Shown: piece after piece, positions 8,714-18,025 of the stretch
How positions within the stretch are numbered: position 1 is the first letter of the stretch
How the letters are laid out: the number at the start of each line of letters is the position of its first letter
Origin: Promethearchaeota archaeon
GTDB lineage: Archaea > Asgardarchaeota > Lokiarchaeia > Helarchaeales > RDOG01
Assembly: GCA_011365055.1 (NCBI GenBank)
Contig: RDOG01000010.1
Location: forward strand, 1-64,000
DNA length: 64,000 bases
Reading direction: 5' to 3'
Translations under genes and position numbers: made by a program
The notes under the pieces: model-generated
What the model was told of the DNA's origin: nothing
The model's database searches: none
What the model saw: the letters and a program-made list of their open reading frames with translations, nothing else

Positions 8714-9511
8714 TTATTTTATTCCATATAAATTAACCATATTACCAAGGAAAAATCCAAATCTTAATAATAATGGAATTTCAATTGAATCTTTTAATTC
8801 TTTGAAATGAATTTCTTTTAAACCACTTTTAATTAGCTCTGATTTTAATTCATCTTTTCTTCCATAATAATTTTTTGAATAAAAATAATCTTGAAATGAA
8901 AAGGCACCTCCTTTCTTTAATACTCTTAGGGCTTCAAAAATTAATTCCCTTTTATTTTTTACTTCTATTACTTCATGAAATACAAAATTACTCACGACTG
9001 CATCAAATTCTTCATTTTCAAATGGAAGATTGGCAGCACTTGCTTTTTGAAATTGAATTCGTTCACCAATTTCTTCGATTTTAGCATTTTTTTCACAATC
9101 AAGTTTGGAATATTCCCATCTTTTACCCCAAAAATCTATTCCTATCGCTTTACAGTTAGGATAATTCTTTGCAAGTTTTATGACAACTGCTCCATTTCCT
9201 GTTCCAATATCCAGAGCCTTTCCTTCACCGTTCCAAGGCAGGTTATTAAGTAATATATCATGAATCTTTTTTTGTAATGCATTATTATCTTTACCAAATT
9301 GATAATATGCATTAATACAAAGGATTCCAAAAAACATTACAATTCCAGATAAAATCCAAAAAATGATGTTAATTAAAACATAATAAAAAGGTATGAATGA
9401 CAAAATTAATAGAATTGATTCCACAATTAAAAATGCATGTATATAATTCTTCGGAACCCAATTTTTGATATCAATTTTTTCTTCTTTCAATTGAAGAACA
9501 CATTTATTCAT
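8714..9511 (-). CDS. Membrane-anchored class I SAM-dependent methyltransferase
   Basis: A 265-residue protein. Two hydrophobic segments at about residues 26-48 and 50-70 anchor it in the membrane. A Rossmann methyltransferase domain follows: A-L-D-I-G-T-G-N-G-A (motif I, about 98-107), an acidic residue in A-I-G-I-D-F-W-G, N-L-P-F-E-N-E-E-F-D-A-V-V-S-N-F-V-F-H-E (motif IV region), and V-L-K-K-G-G-A-F. The combination of two N-terminal membrane helices and a UbiE-like domain suggests a lipid or quinone substrate, but this is inference. It is monocistronic as far as can be seen. Confidence 0.8.
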   Translation of the reverse strand: MNKCVLQLKEEKIDIKNWVPKNYIHAFLIVESILLILSFIPFYYVLINIIFWILSGIVMFFGILCINAYYQFGKDNNALQKKIHDILLNNLPWNGEGKALDIGTGNGAVVIKLAKNYPNCKAIGIDFWGKRWEYSKLDCEKNAKIEEIGERIQFQKASAANLPFENEEFDAVVSNFVFHEVIEVKNKRELIFEALRVLKKGGAFSFQDYFYSKNYYGRKDELKSELIKSGLKEIHFKELKDSIEIPLLLRFGFFLGNMVNLYGIK

Positions 9512-9631
9512 TTGTTAAAAATTAGGAATACCTAAATATAACGATTTTATTCTATGAAATAATAAGGTAGAATGACTCATATAAAATTAATTTAAATGAA
9601 AAAAATATTGTTTTGAAAATTATAATTGTTT

Positions 9632-10189
9632 TTACTTGTAATTTTGTAAAAATTTTAATAATTCATTAATAGATTGAACAAAATATATCAATTCATTAAC
9701 AGATTTTGTTCCATTTCTATTGATAAATTCTTTATTTGTAATTTTAATCGCTTTTAACGATTCCGATATTAATTTCCAATAATTCTTAAAACAAATAATT
9801 GGTTTAATCTCAATAAGACCTTTATTAACTGATTCAATTACTGATGCAAGTTCAAAAAGAGTTCCAGTCCCTCCTGGAAATACTAAAAAAGCATCAGCTA
9901 AATCCATCATTTTTTCAATCCTTTCAAAAATTGAATTTGTTATTATTTCTTCATCAACAAATTCATTTGCTTTATGATATATTAAATCAGGGAACTCATA
10001 ATAGGTTACGCCAATTGTTTTTCCTCCACCTTGTTTTGCTCCTTTTGATACTTGTTCCATCGATCCACCAAATCCTCCTGAGATTATAGTATACCCATTG
10101 ACTGCTAACGTTTCTCCAATTTGTACAATATCTATTAAATCGTGCTTTAAAGTTACATAACTACCAAATACACAGATATTTTTGATCAT
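9632..10189 (-). CDS. LOG/SLOG-family protein (TIGR00725-like Rossmann protein)
   Basis: A 185-residue single-domain Rossmann-like protein. The hallmark P-G-G-T-G-T-L-F-E motif appears near residue 106, and the upstream nucleotide loop is S-G-G-F-G-G-S-M-E-Q near residue 38. These identify the LOG (lysine-decarboxylase-like, cytokinin riboside 5'-monophosphate phosphoribohydrolase) superfamily, whose members cleave or bind nucleotide monophosphates. The precise substrate is not determinable. The ATG is preceded by GGTGTCATT, a plausible ribosome site. No linked pathway genes are nearby: the thiolase gene ends 56 bases upstream of its start and may be co-transcribed. Confidence 0.78.
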   Translation of the reverse strand: MIKNICVFGSYVTLKHDLIDIVQIGETLAVNGYTIISGGFGGSMEQVSKGAKQGGGKTIGVTYYEFPDLIYHKANEFVDEEIITNSIFERIEKMMDLADAFLVFPGGTGTLFELASVIESVNKGLIEIKPIICFKNYWKLISESLKAIKITNKEFINRNGTKSVNELIYFVQSINELLKFLQNYK

Positions 10190-10245
10190 AATGACACCAA
10201 TTAAGGTTGATGTAAAATAAAAAAAAGAAAAAAAGAAAATAAAGT

Positions 10246-11445
10246 TTAATCTCGCATTCCTAAAATCGTAACTGATGCAACAGTAAATGCACCACCAAGA
10301 TTATGGCAAACACCTATTTTTGCATCTTTTCGTTGCATGCCTTGGGCTCTCCCTTGTAATTGTCTCGTAATTTCTTGAACCATTCTGCATCCAGTCGCTC
10401 CAATTGGGTGCCCAAAACATTTTAAACCGCCTGATGGATTGACTGCTAAATCACCATCGACTTCAGGACCGCCATCCTTATACCATTGAGCAGCTTTACC
10501 TCGTTCAACCCATCCCATATCTTCACAATTAACCAGCTCAGTAATCGTGAAACAGTCATGTACTTCAGCAACATTAATCTGACCTGCTTTAGCAAGGGGA
10601 TTAGTAATTCCTGCTTCTTTATAAGCAGCTTGTGCAGCTTGTTGAGTGGATGGAAAGCCAGTAAATGGAAATTTTGGGTGATACCATGGTGAATTAGTTT
10701 GCACGGAAATTGCATTTGCCTTGACTAATACGTAATCGTCGGAATGTGCAAAACTTTCAGCTAATTCAGGTGCTGTTATGACCACACCAGCAGATCCATC
10801 CGACATTGCACAACAATCAAATCGACCTAACGGATCGGCAATCATCGGAGCATTCATTGCATCTTCAATAGTAATTTCTCTATGAAAATGTGCCTTTGGA
10901 TGTTTAAGTCCATTTTTGTGGTTTTTCACAGCGACTCGTGCTAAATCTTCTTTATTCCAACCATATTCATGAAAGCATCTCATCGCAGCCATACAAAACA
11001 TGGCGGGTGCACTAGGAAGTGGTAATATTGGATGGCCCATCTCCTTGAAACCTGGTAATCCTGCTGAACCTTCATCTAATAATTTTTCAACTCCACAAGC
11101 ATAAGCAACATCAACAACGCCTGATGCTACTCCATAACACGCATTTCTAAATGCATCCATGCCAGATGCGCAATAATTCTCAACTCTGGTTACTGGTTTT
11201 CCATAAATCCTTATTCCATCTGCTGCAGTACCACCAGATAGACCTGTAAAATTATATTGTATTCCACACCAAATAGCATCTATTTCTTCCTGTGGATTTT
11301 TTATTCCTGCATCTCCAAAAGCTTCTTCGGCTGCCATATGTAATAATTTATATTGATCCCATTCCCAATTTTCTCCAAACTTTGTTGCTCCTACACCAAT
11401 AATTGCAACTTTATCTTTAATACCGCCACCTCTAAGATGACCCAT
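10246..11445 (-). CDS. Acetyl-CoA C-acetyltransferase (archaeal thiolase, mevalonate entry)
   Basis: A 399-residue thiolase of the SCP2/archaeal type: N-terminal V-A-I-I-G-V-G-A-T-K-F-G, nucleophile region V-E-N-Y-C-A-S-G-M-D-A (Cys near residue 91), V-A-E-V-H-D-C-F near 294 and C-terminal N-P-S-G-G-L-K-C-F-G-H-P-I-G-A-T-G containing the catalytic His. It condenses two acetyl-CoA to acetoacetyl-CoA. In archaea this enzyme forms a complex with HMG-CoA synthase bridged by a DUF35 protein that channels acetoacetyl-CoA. Its ATG overlaps the HMG-CoA synthase stop (TAATG) behind GGAGG, which indicates coupled translation and equal amounts. Confidence 0.9.
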   Translation of the reverse strand: MGHLRGGGIKDKVAIIGVGATKFGENWEWDQYKLLHMAAEEAFGDAGIKNPQEEIDAIWCGIQYNFTGLSGGTAADGIRIYGKPVTRVENYCASGMDAFRNACYGVASGVVDVAYACGVEKLLDEGSAGLPGFKEMGHPILPLPSAPAMFCMAAMRCFHEYGWNKEDLARVAVKNHKNGLKHPKAHFHREITIEDAMNAPMIADPLGRFDCCAMSDGSAGVVITAPELAESFAHSDDYVLVKANAISVQTNSPWYHPKFPFTGFPSTQQAAQAAYKEAGITNPLAKAGQINVAEVHDCFTITELVNCEDMGWVERGKAAQWYKDGGPEVDGDLAVNPSGGLKCFGHPIGATGCRMVQEITRQLQGRAQGMQRKDAKIGVCHNLGGAFTVASVTILGMRD

Positions 11446-12890
11446 TATGCTTCAACCTCCTTATCCTTCTTTTTACTTGCGATAGGACGACATTTCCAAT
11501 AATAATTCTTGGAACCTCCACCTTCATTCACCTTTCTAAAAGTCAATCCGACTTCAATATCAATTGCTGCGTCTTCTGGATTACAGTCAGTCATATCCAA
11601 TAAAACTCTCCCACCACCTTCAAGATCTATTACACAGCGTGGAACAGGAGTCTGAACATATTCAGCAGCTACTAAATGATCCAAAGTATAGGTGAATATT
11701 TTTCCTTTTCGTTGAAGTCGAACTTCTTCAAAGTCCGTAGATCGGCATACTAGACATGTTGGCATTATAGGATATGTTGTATATCCGCAATTATTACATT
11801 TGACTCCATAAAAGGGTAACAAAGATTTTGAATCTCTCCATATTGTGACTGCTGATGCTTTTCTAGTGAAGAATTCTTTTCCTTTAATTACTAATCGATT
11901 CTTTAGAAATGTATTATAATTTTCAATTGTTTTTATTTCCTTGAATAGCTTTCTACTTTTTGTCTTTGAGTTAACAACATCTTTTATTTTATCAGTAGTT
12001 TTTAAATAAAATGCATCTGCACCATCACCATATCCTGCTAATAATACGGTGGCATTAGATGGGCATTTTTCAAAAGCCATGTACATCATTTGAAAAGGTA
12101 ATGGAGAACCTGTATTTGAAATTTGCATAAACATTGAATCCACAGCAGCCTTAGTCGATAATTTCATCGCCTTTAAAATTCTTCCGTGAGATCTTGGATC
12201 AGGTGAATAATAAATTGCTTTAGCGACTTCATCAGGATTAATTTCGTATTTTTTCATTAATCCAGCAAGAACACTTGTCATTGATTTCATATATCCATAC
12301 ATTGTTTCGTGTTTAATTTCAAAACTATTAACGTGTGGATCTCCTTCTTTTCTCCATGGACCTGTAGTTAAAGTTGTAATTGAATGATACCCTTCTATCT
12401 TCGCACAACATTGTGCATCATCTGATGAAACTAATACTGCAGCTGCGCCATCTCCGTATATAAATTCGTCCATGGTTTGAATTTCAGCATCTCGCTTATC
12501 TGCAATTACAATTAATATATTTTTCGCATTTCCTGCTTCAACGGTATTAAAAGCTTCTCTTAAAGCTTCAGTACCACATTTAGTTGATGTTGTAATATCA
12601 GCAGTTTGAATATCATCTCTTAAATCTAATACTTTTGCAATTAAACTTGCATTTTGCTTTTCTGAAAATGGAGGTGTAGTGCTTGCAAAATACAATCCAT
12701 CTATTTCTTTGGGATCTATACCTGCTAAGCAGTCCAGACCCGCTTCAACAGCCATGGTAATACTGTCTTCATCTATATTTGCAACAGATTTAGTGCCTGG
12801 AGCTTTAGGAAAATCCCAAGCCCTAGAAATCGACTTTCTTTCTAGTTGATATCCAGGTAAGTAAATACCATAACTTCTAATTCCTGTCAT
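11445..12890 (-). CDS. Hydroxymethylglutaryl-CoA synthase fused to a DUF35 zinc-ribbon/OB domain
   Basis: A 481-residue fusion. Residues 1 to about 320 are a 3-ketoacyl-synthase fold of the archaeal HMG-CoA synthase type: start I-R-S-Y-G-I-Y-L-P-G-Y, Cys in T-S-T-K-C-G-T-E-A near 105, F-I-Y-G-D-G-A-A-A near 145. Residues about 345-470 are a DUF35 domain with a rubredoxin-like zinc site C-N-N-C (about 367) and C-L-V-C (about 381), then an OB-fold. In other archaea the DUF35 protein is separate and links HMG-CoA synthase with thiolase; here it is part of the synthase chain. The product enters the mevalonate pathway for isoprenoid lipids. A strong AAGGAG precedes the ATG. Confidence 0.9.
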   Translation of the reverse strand: MTGIRSYGIYLPGYQLERKSISRAWDFPKAPGTKSVANIDEDSITMAVEAGLDCLAGIDPKEIDGLYFASTTPPFSEKQNASLIAKVLDLRDDIQTADITTSTKCGTEALREAFNTVEAGNAKNILIVIADKRDAEIQTMDEFIYGDGAAAVLVSSDDAQCCAKIEGYHSITTLTTGPWRKEGDPHVNSFEIKHETMYGYMKSMTSVLAGLMKKYEINPDEVAKAIYYSPDPRSHGRILKAMKLSTKAAVDSMFMQISNTGSPLPFQMMYMAFEKCPSNATVLLAGYGDGADAFYLKTTDKIKDVVNSKTKSRKLFKEIKTIENYNTFLKNRLVIKGKEFFTRKASAVTIWRDSKSLLPFYGVKCNNCGYTTYPIMPTCLVCRSTDFEEVRLQRKGKIFTYTLDHLVAAEYVQTPVPRCVIDLEGGGRVLLDMTDCNPEDAAIDIEVGLTFRKVNEGGGSKNYYWKCRPIASKKKDKEVEA

Positions 12891-13105
12891 GATTTACTCC
12901 TTCTTTTATTATCGTTTAGCTGTTCCAATATTAATAGAAACGCTAAATCCTTCTTTAAAAATAATTTAATAGTAGTGTAATTAATTAATCAGTTGAATCT
13001 AAATTTTTAAAGATTTTTGTTATGTAACAAATATAACAAATAAAATTTGCCATGATTAGACATTTTTTTTGATTTGAGTAATTTTCAAAAAAGTATCAAT
13101 ATGCC

Positions 13106-13645
13106 CTAAATAGTAAACTCCCATGCGCAAAAAAAATCGTCTGGATGATTATCTGGTGGGCATGCAATGCATTTTGTGCGAATTCGAGGATCTATCGTTT
13201 TTGCAAATTCTTCATATTCAATAATTCCAACAGATTTACAAGGAAAATCTGGTAAATTTTTTCTCTTACGAGCTGATTGAACTCGACAATCATTCATTCT
13301 AAAGATAATTGTATTCTCATCAACATCAATAATCTCTTGTTTATTTAAATGCGCATACATTCTATATTGTAATGCAATCTTTAATGCATCTAATCCTCCA
13401 TTGGGTTTTATATTTAAAAATTCCATAATACGTTTAGCTTCAATAGGTGAAAATTTTCTCCAAGCTTCACCATCTGCCTTAATTGCTTCATCAATACCTC
13501 TTTTCTTTTCGACTGCTTGGAACCATAACCCATCATGTGCTAACCAATTCTTAGCACCAATTATGATTAATTTAATTAGCTGATCTTTAGATAACTTTTG
13601 TAAATCACTCAATTTGGAATCACCATAATTTTTTGTGTAATCCAT
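13106..13645 (-). CDS. DUF6125-like cytosolic protein with paired cysteines
   Basis: A 179-residue soluble protein. Visible features are N-W-L-A-H-D-G-L-W-F-Q-A-V-E-K (about 33-47), F-R-M-N-D-C-R-V-Q-S-A-R-K-R (about 111-124) and a C-terminal C-I-A-C-P-P-D-N-H-P. This pattern matches, from memory, a widespread uncharacterised family annotated DUF6125 in archaea and sulfate reducers. Conserved His, Cys and Arg residues suggest an enzyme or metal protein, but no function is known to me. The gene stands alone between intergenic regions. Confidence 0.6.
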   Translation of the reverse strand: MDYTKNYGDSKLSDLQKLSKDQLIKLIIIGAKNWLAHDGLWFQAVEKKRGIDEAIKADGEAWRKFSPIEAKRIMEFLNIKPNGGLDALKIALQYRMYAHLNKQEIIDVDENTIIFRMNDCRVQSARKRKNLPDFPCKSVGIIEYEEFAKTIDPRIRTKCIACPPDNHPDDFFCAWEFTI

Positions 13646-13734
13646 AAAGATAAAAAATTAATAATTATTTGGATCATTATTCAAATTATTAAGTTCGCAC
13701 TTAAGCTAACAAAAAAATTTATATTCGTATAAAT

Positions 13735-13890
13735 TCAGAACAAATCTTTTAAGCTAGCATGCCATAACAGTTTAAATTGGTCCACTTGTCGTATTTTTTG
13801 ACTTGCTATTTCCATTGCATGATCTACTTGAGGAAGAAATTGTTCTAAGTTTAATAATGATTGTTTCAACGATTCGTTCAAATCTTTCAT
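13735..13890 (-). CDS. Possible small protein (51 aa), helical
   Basis: An ATG-started frame of 51 codons ending in TGA. The product begins M-K-D-L-N-E-S-L-K-Q and is a heptad-like amphipathic helix with a Trp near residue 43. The region is otherwise without genes (13646-14036). The best ribosome site, AGAGGTG, is about 25 bases upstream and therefore too far, and an in-frame stop lies just before the ATG, so the evidence is only composition and codon pattern. It could be a remnant or chance frame. Confidence 0.3.
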   Translation of the reverse strand: MKDLNESLKQSLLNLEQFLPQVDHAMEIASQKIRQVDQFKLLWHASLKDLF

Positions 13891-14036
13891 GAATTATAGA
13901 ACGATGGTTACACCTCTTAAAAATGAGTAATATTTTGATAACACAGTTTATTACAATTGTTTTCAAGTTCCAATTTCTTTAAAGTAAAATTTTATATATG
14001 ATAACTAATTGTTAGAATTGGTCAAAAAAAAGTAGC

Positions 14037-14252
14037 GTGAATCATATGTTTAGACTTGAAAATTTTAAAGAACTCTCAGATTTAGAAAAGAAAATATTTT
14101 ATGAAGTCATTTCATCTGAATATGGGGTTTCACAGAATGAAATTGCTGAGATGGCACGAAGATTCAAAACTACAGAAGAAAAAGTCGAAGATATTATCTT
14201 GAAATTAGAATTAGATGGATATTTTGGGTCCAACTCGACTGATTATAATTAA
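14037..14252 (+). CDS. Small winged-helix-like protein (71 aa)
   Basis: A GTG-started 71-residue protein. Residues 12-60 (L-S-D-L-E-K-K-I-F-Y-E-V, S-Q-N-E-I-A-E-M-A-R-R, T-E-E-K-V-E-D-I-I-L-K-L-E-L-D-G-Y) have the helix spacing of a short helix-turn-helix, ending in a hydrophobic-Gly-Tyr typical of the wing start. It is probably a small DNA- or RNA-binding protein. There is no recognisable operon partner. It may be conserved only in close relatives. Confidence 0.5.
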   Translation: MNHMFRLENFKELSDLEKKIFYEVISSEYGVSQNEIAEMARRFKTTEEKVEDIILKLELDGYFGSNSTDYN

Positions 14253-14403
14253 TTCACGTTTTTTAATAAAATTTTTTTTAATTATTTTTATTTTGTTATT
14301 TGAAATAGTTTTCGCAAAATAAATAAATAAATTCAATCATAAATTGAATTAACTTTGAGGATTAATTTGAATTTATAAATTCACATTATTTAATGATAAT
14401 TAA

Positions 14404-15618
14404 GTGATTTATTTAGGTGATTTATTGACACATTTAGAATTATCAGAAAAGGATATTAAAAAATTTGGACAGCCCATTGTAAACCATGCTGTTTGTATGG
14501 TGCCTAGCACGTTCAAATTCTCTGCTCTAAAAAGTGAGACACAGAATTTACAATATAAAGGGAAAGTTTGGATTACTCAGACTTATTTGATTTTTAAAGG
14601 ACATGAGATAGTATCTTGTGGCAAAATTTCTGATATTTCAGATACAGGGGATATGTCTGAAATTCCAATTGAATTAAAGAGTTCAGATTATGATTTAGAA
14701 GTAGAAATTGATAAAATAAAAGATATATTTGTTGGTCATGACGAATTATTTGGGCGAAGACACTTAATTTTTCCAAAATTACGGATTGCTACTAGCTCCA
14801 AAATATGGTATTTTATATTATTTAACGATAATTTATTATCAAGTAAAAGTGACGTGGAAAAAAGAGCCGAAGAGTTCAAGGAAAAAATTGGGATGACAAA
14901 ACGAGGTGATTTAAAAAGAGAAGGAGGCGTTCCAGCACCAAAAATTGTAAAGCCAAAGATCGTTGAGCCTTCATCTCAAATTAAGGATCAAGAAATCTCT
15001 GAGATTCCCATTGCTACAGTAGTTGAAGATAAATCATTACAACCTGAAGCGAGAAAAATTAGTGTTGATGATTTAAAGAAGGTTGCTAAAAAACCAGTTG
15101 TTACAAAATCACAACCTATTGAAGAAAAATCTAAAGTAGAAATCGAGGCGAAACCTGTATCTGAGCCTACAACAGCTCCAGAGACACCAATATTATCAAA
15201 TATCGAAAAATTGAAGCAAAAAGCTGAAACTCCACCCAAGGAACCGAAAAAACCCGTGTTCGCTAAAGCAGAACCTAAAAAAACAGTTGCTGAAATAATT
15301 AAGGATAAGCAAGAAGAAATTTCTAGCAAAAAGGCATTTAAAATAACGGAAGTAAAACCGTATGAACCTCAAGTAAAGACATCTTATTCTCCCATGGCTC
15401 AAGTAATGAAACCTACAAAAATTGAAGATAAAGATGATGTTTATCTGAATGAATTACTTTTAGATATGAGTGAAGAAGTTGATTTAGACATACTTGAAGG
15501 GGAATTAAGTCAGGCTTCTGCAGATACTTCCATCCATAGATGCCCTCATTGTGGATGGATGTTAGCTTGGAATAGCACAAGTTGTCCAAAATGTAAAAAA
15601 AGAGTCGATATGACATAA
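14404..15618 (+). CDS. PH/GRAM-like domain protein with long linker and C-terminal zinc ribbon
   Basis: A 404-residue protein starting at GTG. Residues about 20-160 alternate beta strands (K-G-K-V-W-I-T-Q-T-Y-L-I-F-K-G, I-D-K-I-K-D-I-F-V-G-H) as in PH- or GRAM-like domains that read a lipid or protein surface. Residues about 170-345 are a low-complexity Lys/Pro/Glu/Ala linker without secondary-structure signal. The last 30 residues form a zinc ribbon, C-P-H-C-G-W-M and C-P-K-C-K-K-R. Such modular adaptors are common in Asgard genomes. The function is unknown; a membrane-associated scaffold is a guess. It converges on the DapL gene, with 11 bases between stops. Confidence 0.5.
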   Translation: MIYLGDLLTHLELSEKDIKKFGQPIVNHAVCMVPSTFKFSALKSETQNLQYKGKVWITQTYLIFKGHEIVSCGKISDISDTGDMSEIPIELKSSDYDLEVEIDKIKDIFVGHDELFGRRHLIFPKLRIATSSKIWYFILFNDNLLSSKSDVEKRAEEFKEKIGMTKRGDLKREGGVPAPKIVKPKIVEPSSQIKDQEISEIPIATVVEDKSLQPEARKISVDDLKKVAKKPVVTKSQPIEEKSKVEIEAKPVSEPTTAPETPILSNIEKLKQKAETPPKEPKKPVFAKAEPKKTVAEIIKDKQEEISSKKAFKITEVKPYEPQVKTSYSPMAQVMKPTKIEDKDDVYLNELLLDMSEEVDLDILEGELSQASADTSIHRCPHCGWMLAWNSTSCPKCKKRVDMT

Positions 15619-15629
15619 TTTTTTTTATT

Positions 15630-16808
15630 TTATTTATTATAATATTCCATTAACCTTAAAGCTGCTTCTTTTATTTCCTCGACTTCAGGTACTAGCGCAA
15701 ACCGTACAAATCCCTCGCCTGGATTAAATTCATCGACTTCCTTTGAAATCCAAGAACCAGGAGTTGTAACGATTGCCATTTCATTTCTTAATAGTTTTTT
15801 GGTAAATTCTAAAGAGCTCATTCTATCTGGTGCTTTTTGCCAGATGTAAAAGGTCGCCTTCGGAATTCGAACATTTAAGCCAATATTTTTAAATGCGTCA
15901 ATCATTATATCTCTTTTAATTTTGTATTCTTTTCTCATTTTTTCCACGTGTGTTTCATCTTGTAAAGCAGCTATTGCAGCATCTTGGATTAACCATGAAG
16001 TTCCTGAATCAATGTTAGTTTTCACCTTTTTATAAACAGAAACAATGTCTTCATCACCAGCTAACCAGCCAACCCGATATGCAGTCATTGCGCTTCGCTT
16101 AGACATGGATTGTATTACTACAACTCCTTCTCTTCCGAATTCTAAGATACTTTTTGGTTTTTGATCAAAAAAAATTTCAGAATAGACTTCATCTGACGCT
16201 ATTATGATATTATTATCCTGACCAAAATCAATAACCTCCTTGAAAAAATCATCCGTTGCCATTGCACCTGTCGGATTTGACGGATAATTTATCCAAAGAA
16301 TCTTTGCTTTCTTAACTAATTCTTTGTCAATAGAATTTAAATCAATTAGAAAGTTATTTTCCTCTTTTAGTGGCAATAAGACTGGTCTGCCTCCACTGAA
16401 AATTGTACCTCGCTCTGTTGGTGGATAACCTGGATTAGGACAAAAAACAATATCTCCCGGATTCACAAATCCCATTGGAAAGTTAAAAACGCATTCTTTA
16501 CCTCCTAAAGAAGAACTAATTTCTTTCTCAGGATCTAATTTTATACCAAACCTGTTTAACATCCATTTAGCAATTGTAGTCCTAAATTCTAATGAACCAA
16601 TATAGCCTGGATACCCAGAGGTCTGCCGCTCTTCAGAACTTTTTTTTATTGCATCTCTCACTATTTGAGGAGTCGGAGTCTTTGGGTCTCCAACACCAAA
16701 ATCAATGGGCTCTACTCCTTCAGATTTTAACTTATCCACTATTTTATCAACTTCAGCAAATGCATATGTGCCGATACTCTGGACTTTTTGACTAGGTTCA
16801 ATTTTCAT
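15630..16808 (-). CDS. dapL: LL-diaminopimelate aminotransferase-like (fold-type I PLP aminotransferase)
   Basis: A 392-residue class I/II aminotransferase: substrate-side G-Y-P-G-Y near residue 63, N-P-S-N-P-T-G-A near 172, S-D-E-V-Y near 203 and the PLP lysine in S-M-S-K-R-S-A-M-T-A-Y-R-V-G near 235. The family includes aspartate and LL-DAP aminotransferases. The divergent neighbours dapA, dapB and lysA make the DapL role (tetrahydrodipicolinate to LL-DAP with glutamate as donor) the best reading. The start is moved to the ATG at 16808, since AAAGGA lies just upstream, within the longer frame that begins with TTG at 16826. An aspartate aminotransferase function is the main alternative. Confidence 0.75.
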   Translation of the reverse strand: MKIEPSQKVQSIGTYAFAEVDKIVDKLKSEGVEPIDFGVGDPKTPTPQIVRDAIKKSSEERQTSGYPGYIGSLEFRTTIAKWMLNRFGIKLDPEKEISSSLGGKECVFNFPMGFVNPGDIVFCPNPGYPPTERGTIFSGGRPVLLPLKEENNFLIDLNSIDKELVKKAKILWINYPSNPTGAMATDDFFKEVIDFGQDNNIIIASDEVYSEIFFDQKPKSILEFGREGVVVIQSMSKRSAMTAYRVGWLAGDEDIVSVYKKVKTNIDSGTSWLIQDAAIAALQDETHVEKMRKEYKIKRDIMIDAFKNIGLNVRIPKATFYIWQKAPDRMSSLEFTKKLLRNEMAIVTTPGSWISKEVDEFNPGEGFVRFALVPEVEEIKEAALRLMEYYNK

Positions 16809-17123
16809 TTTTATAATTCCTTTCAAATTTTAAGCTTGATTATGAAAAAAATAGGGTAATACTTAAAGAATTTTTGCTTTTTTTAACATTTTTTGTATTT
16901 AATTGTTTTTAAACTATAAATGAATCAATCAAATTGAAATTAGAGAGTCCTAATTTTCTATAAATCGTTTTTTTTTTAATTTTAATGGTAAGTTACTTTA
17001 TAAAAGCTGTTTATAATATTGTGAGAAATAAATGAGACGAACTTTTAATCAATAATTTTTTATTTTTCCAATTTCTAAATTCTTTACCAACAATATTTTT
17101 CATGTGAGTTGGGAGTAGAACGT
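16809..17123. promoter_or_regulatory. Divergent promoter region of the lysine genes
   Basis: An AT-rich 315-base spacer between dapL and dapA. A TATA-like element, TTTATAAAA, sits at 16997-17005, about 120 bases before the dapA ATG, implying a leader of roughly 95 bases. No clear stem-loop riboswitch was recognised. Confidence 0.35.
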
Positions 17124-18014
17124 ATGGTAGATATCTCAAAATGTTTTGTAGCAATGATTACACCATTAGATGAGAATAGAGAAGTCGTTGAAGAAGATTT
17201 AAGAACATGGGTCGATTATCTCATTAAAAATGGTGTTCATGGATTAGTTCCCATGGGTACAACTGGTGAATCTGCGACTATGTCTCATAATGAACATAAG
17301 AGAATTATTGAAATTGTCGTAAATCAAACAAAAAATAGGGTCCCTGTCATTGCAGGATCTGGAAGTAATTCAACTAGAGAAGCTATAGATTTATCCAAAT
17401 TTGCTGAAAATGCTGGAGCGGATGGATGCTTAGTCATCGTCCCATATTACAATAAACCAATGCAATCAGGATTATTAGCACATTTTACTAAAGTTGCAGA
17501 ATCGGTAAAAGTTCCCATTGTCTTGTATAATGTCCCTAGTAGGACTGGGCGAAATTTAGAAGCTGATACAGTCATAAAATTATCAAAAATTAAAAATATA
17601 GTTGCTATTAAGGAAGCATCTGGTGATTTAGATCAAATAATGCGTATTGTTAAAGGTACTGATGAGGACTTTAGCATTATATCTGGAGATGATTCATTAA
17701 CTTACTCCATTTGTACAATTGGTGGAAAGGGAGTGATTAGCGTAGCTGGAAATATTATCCCTAAGAAAATGTCAGATTTATGCATATCTTTAGAAAAAGG
17801 AGATTATCAAACAGCTTTGAAACAACATTATGAGTTATATGACTTGCTCAAAGTCTTATTTGTAGAATCAAATCCAATTCCTGTAAAAGAAGCTGCCAAA
17901 TTATTGAAAATCGCTGGTATTTCAAATTGGAATTTAAGACTTCCTCTATTAAATGCGGCACCTGATACTATCGAAAAAATTAAGAAAGTATTAAAAGAAT
18001 TAAAATTATTATAA
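17124..18014 (+). CDS. dapA: 4-hydroxy-tetrahydrodipicolinate synthase
   Basis: A 296-residue TIM-barrel enzyme of the DHDPS/NAL family: G-T-T-G-E-S-A-T (pyruvate-binding), Y-N-V-P-S-R-T-G-R (catalytic Tyr and substrate-binding Arg) and V-A-I-K-E-A-S-G-D with the Schiff-base lysine near 161. It condenses pyruvate with aspartate semialdehyde, the first committed step to lysine. The start is set at the ATG at 17124, eight bases after GGGAGTAG; a longer TTG start at 17109 would place the ribosome site inside the gene. It is followed at 11 bases by dapB, so an operon is clear. The length is normal. Confidence 0.93.
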   Translation: MVDISKCFVAMITPLDENREVVEEDLRTWVDYLIKNGVHGLVPMGTTGESATMSHNEHKRIIEIVVNQTKNRVPVIAGSGSNSTREAIDLSKFAENAGADGCLVIVPYYNKPMQSGLLAHFTKVAESVKVPIVLYNVPSRTGRNLEADTVIKLSKIKNIVAIKEASGDLDQIMRIVKGTDEDFSIISGDDSLTYSICTIGGKGVISVAGNIIPKKMSDLCISLEKGDYQTALKQHYELYDLLKVLFVESNPIPVKEAAKLLKIAGISNWNLRLPLLNAAPDTIEKIKKVLKELKLL

Positions 18015-18025
18015 GGGATTAAATC

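Noticed and set aside
13772..13966. 64-residue reverse-strand frame
   Set aside because: Low-complexity Ile/Ser composition, no ribosome site, and it overlaps the better 51-codon frame in another phase.
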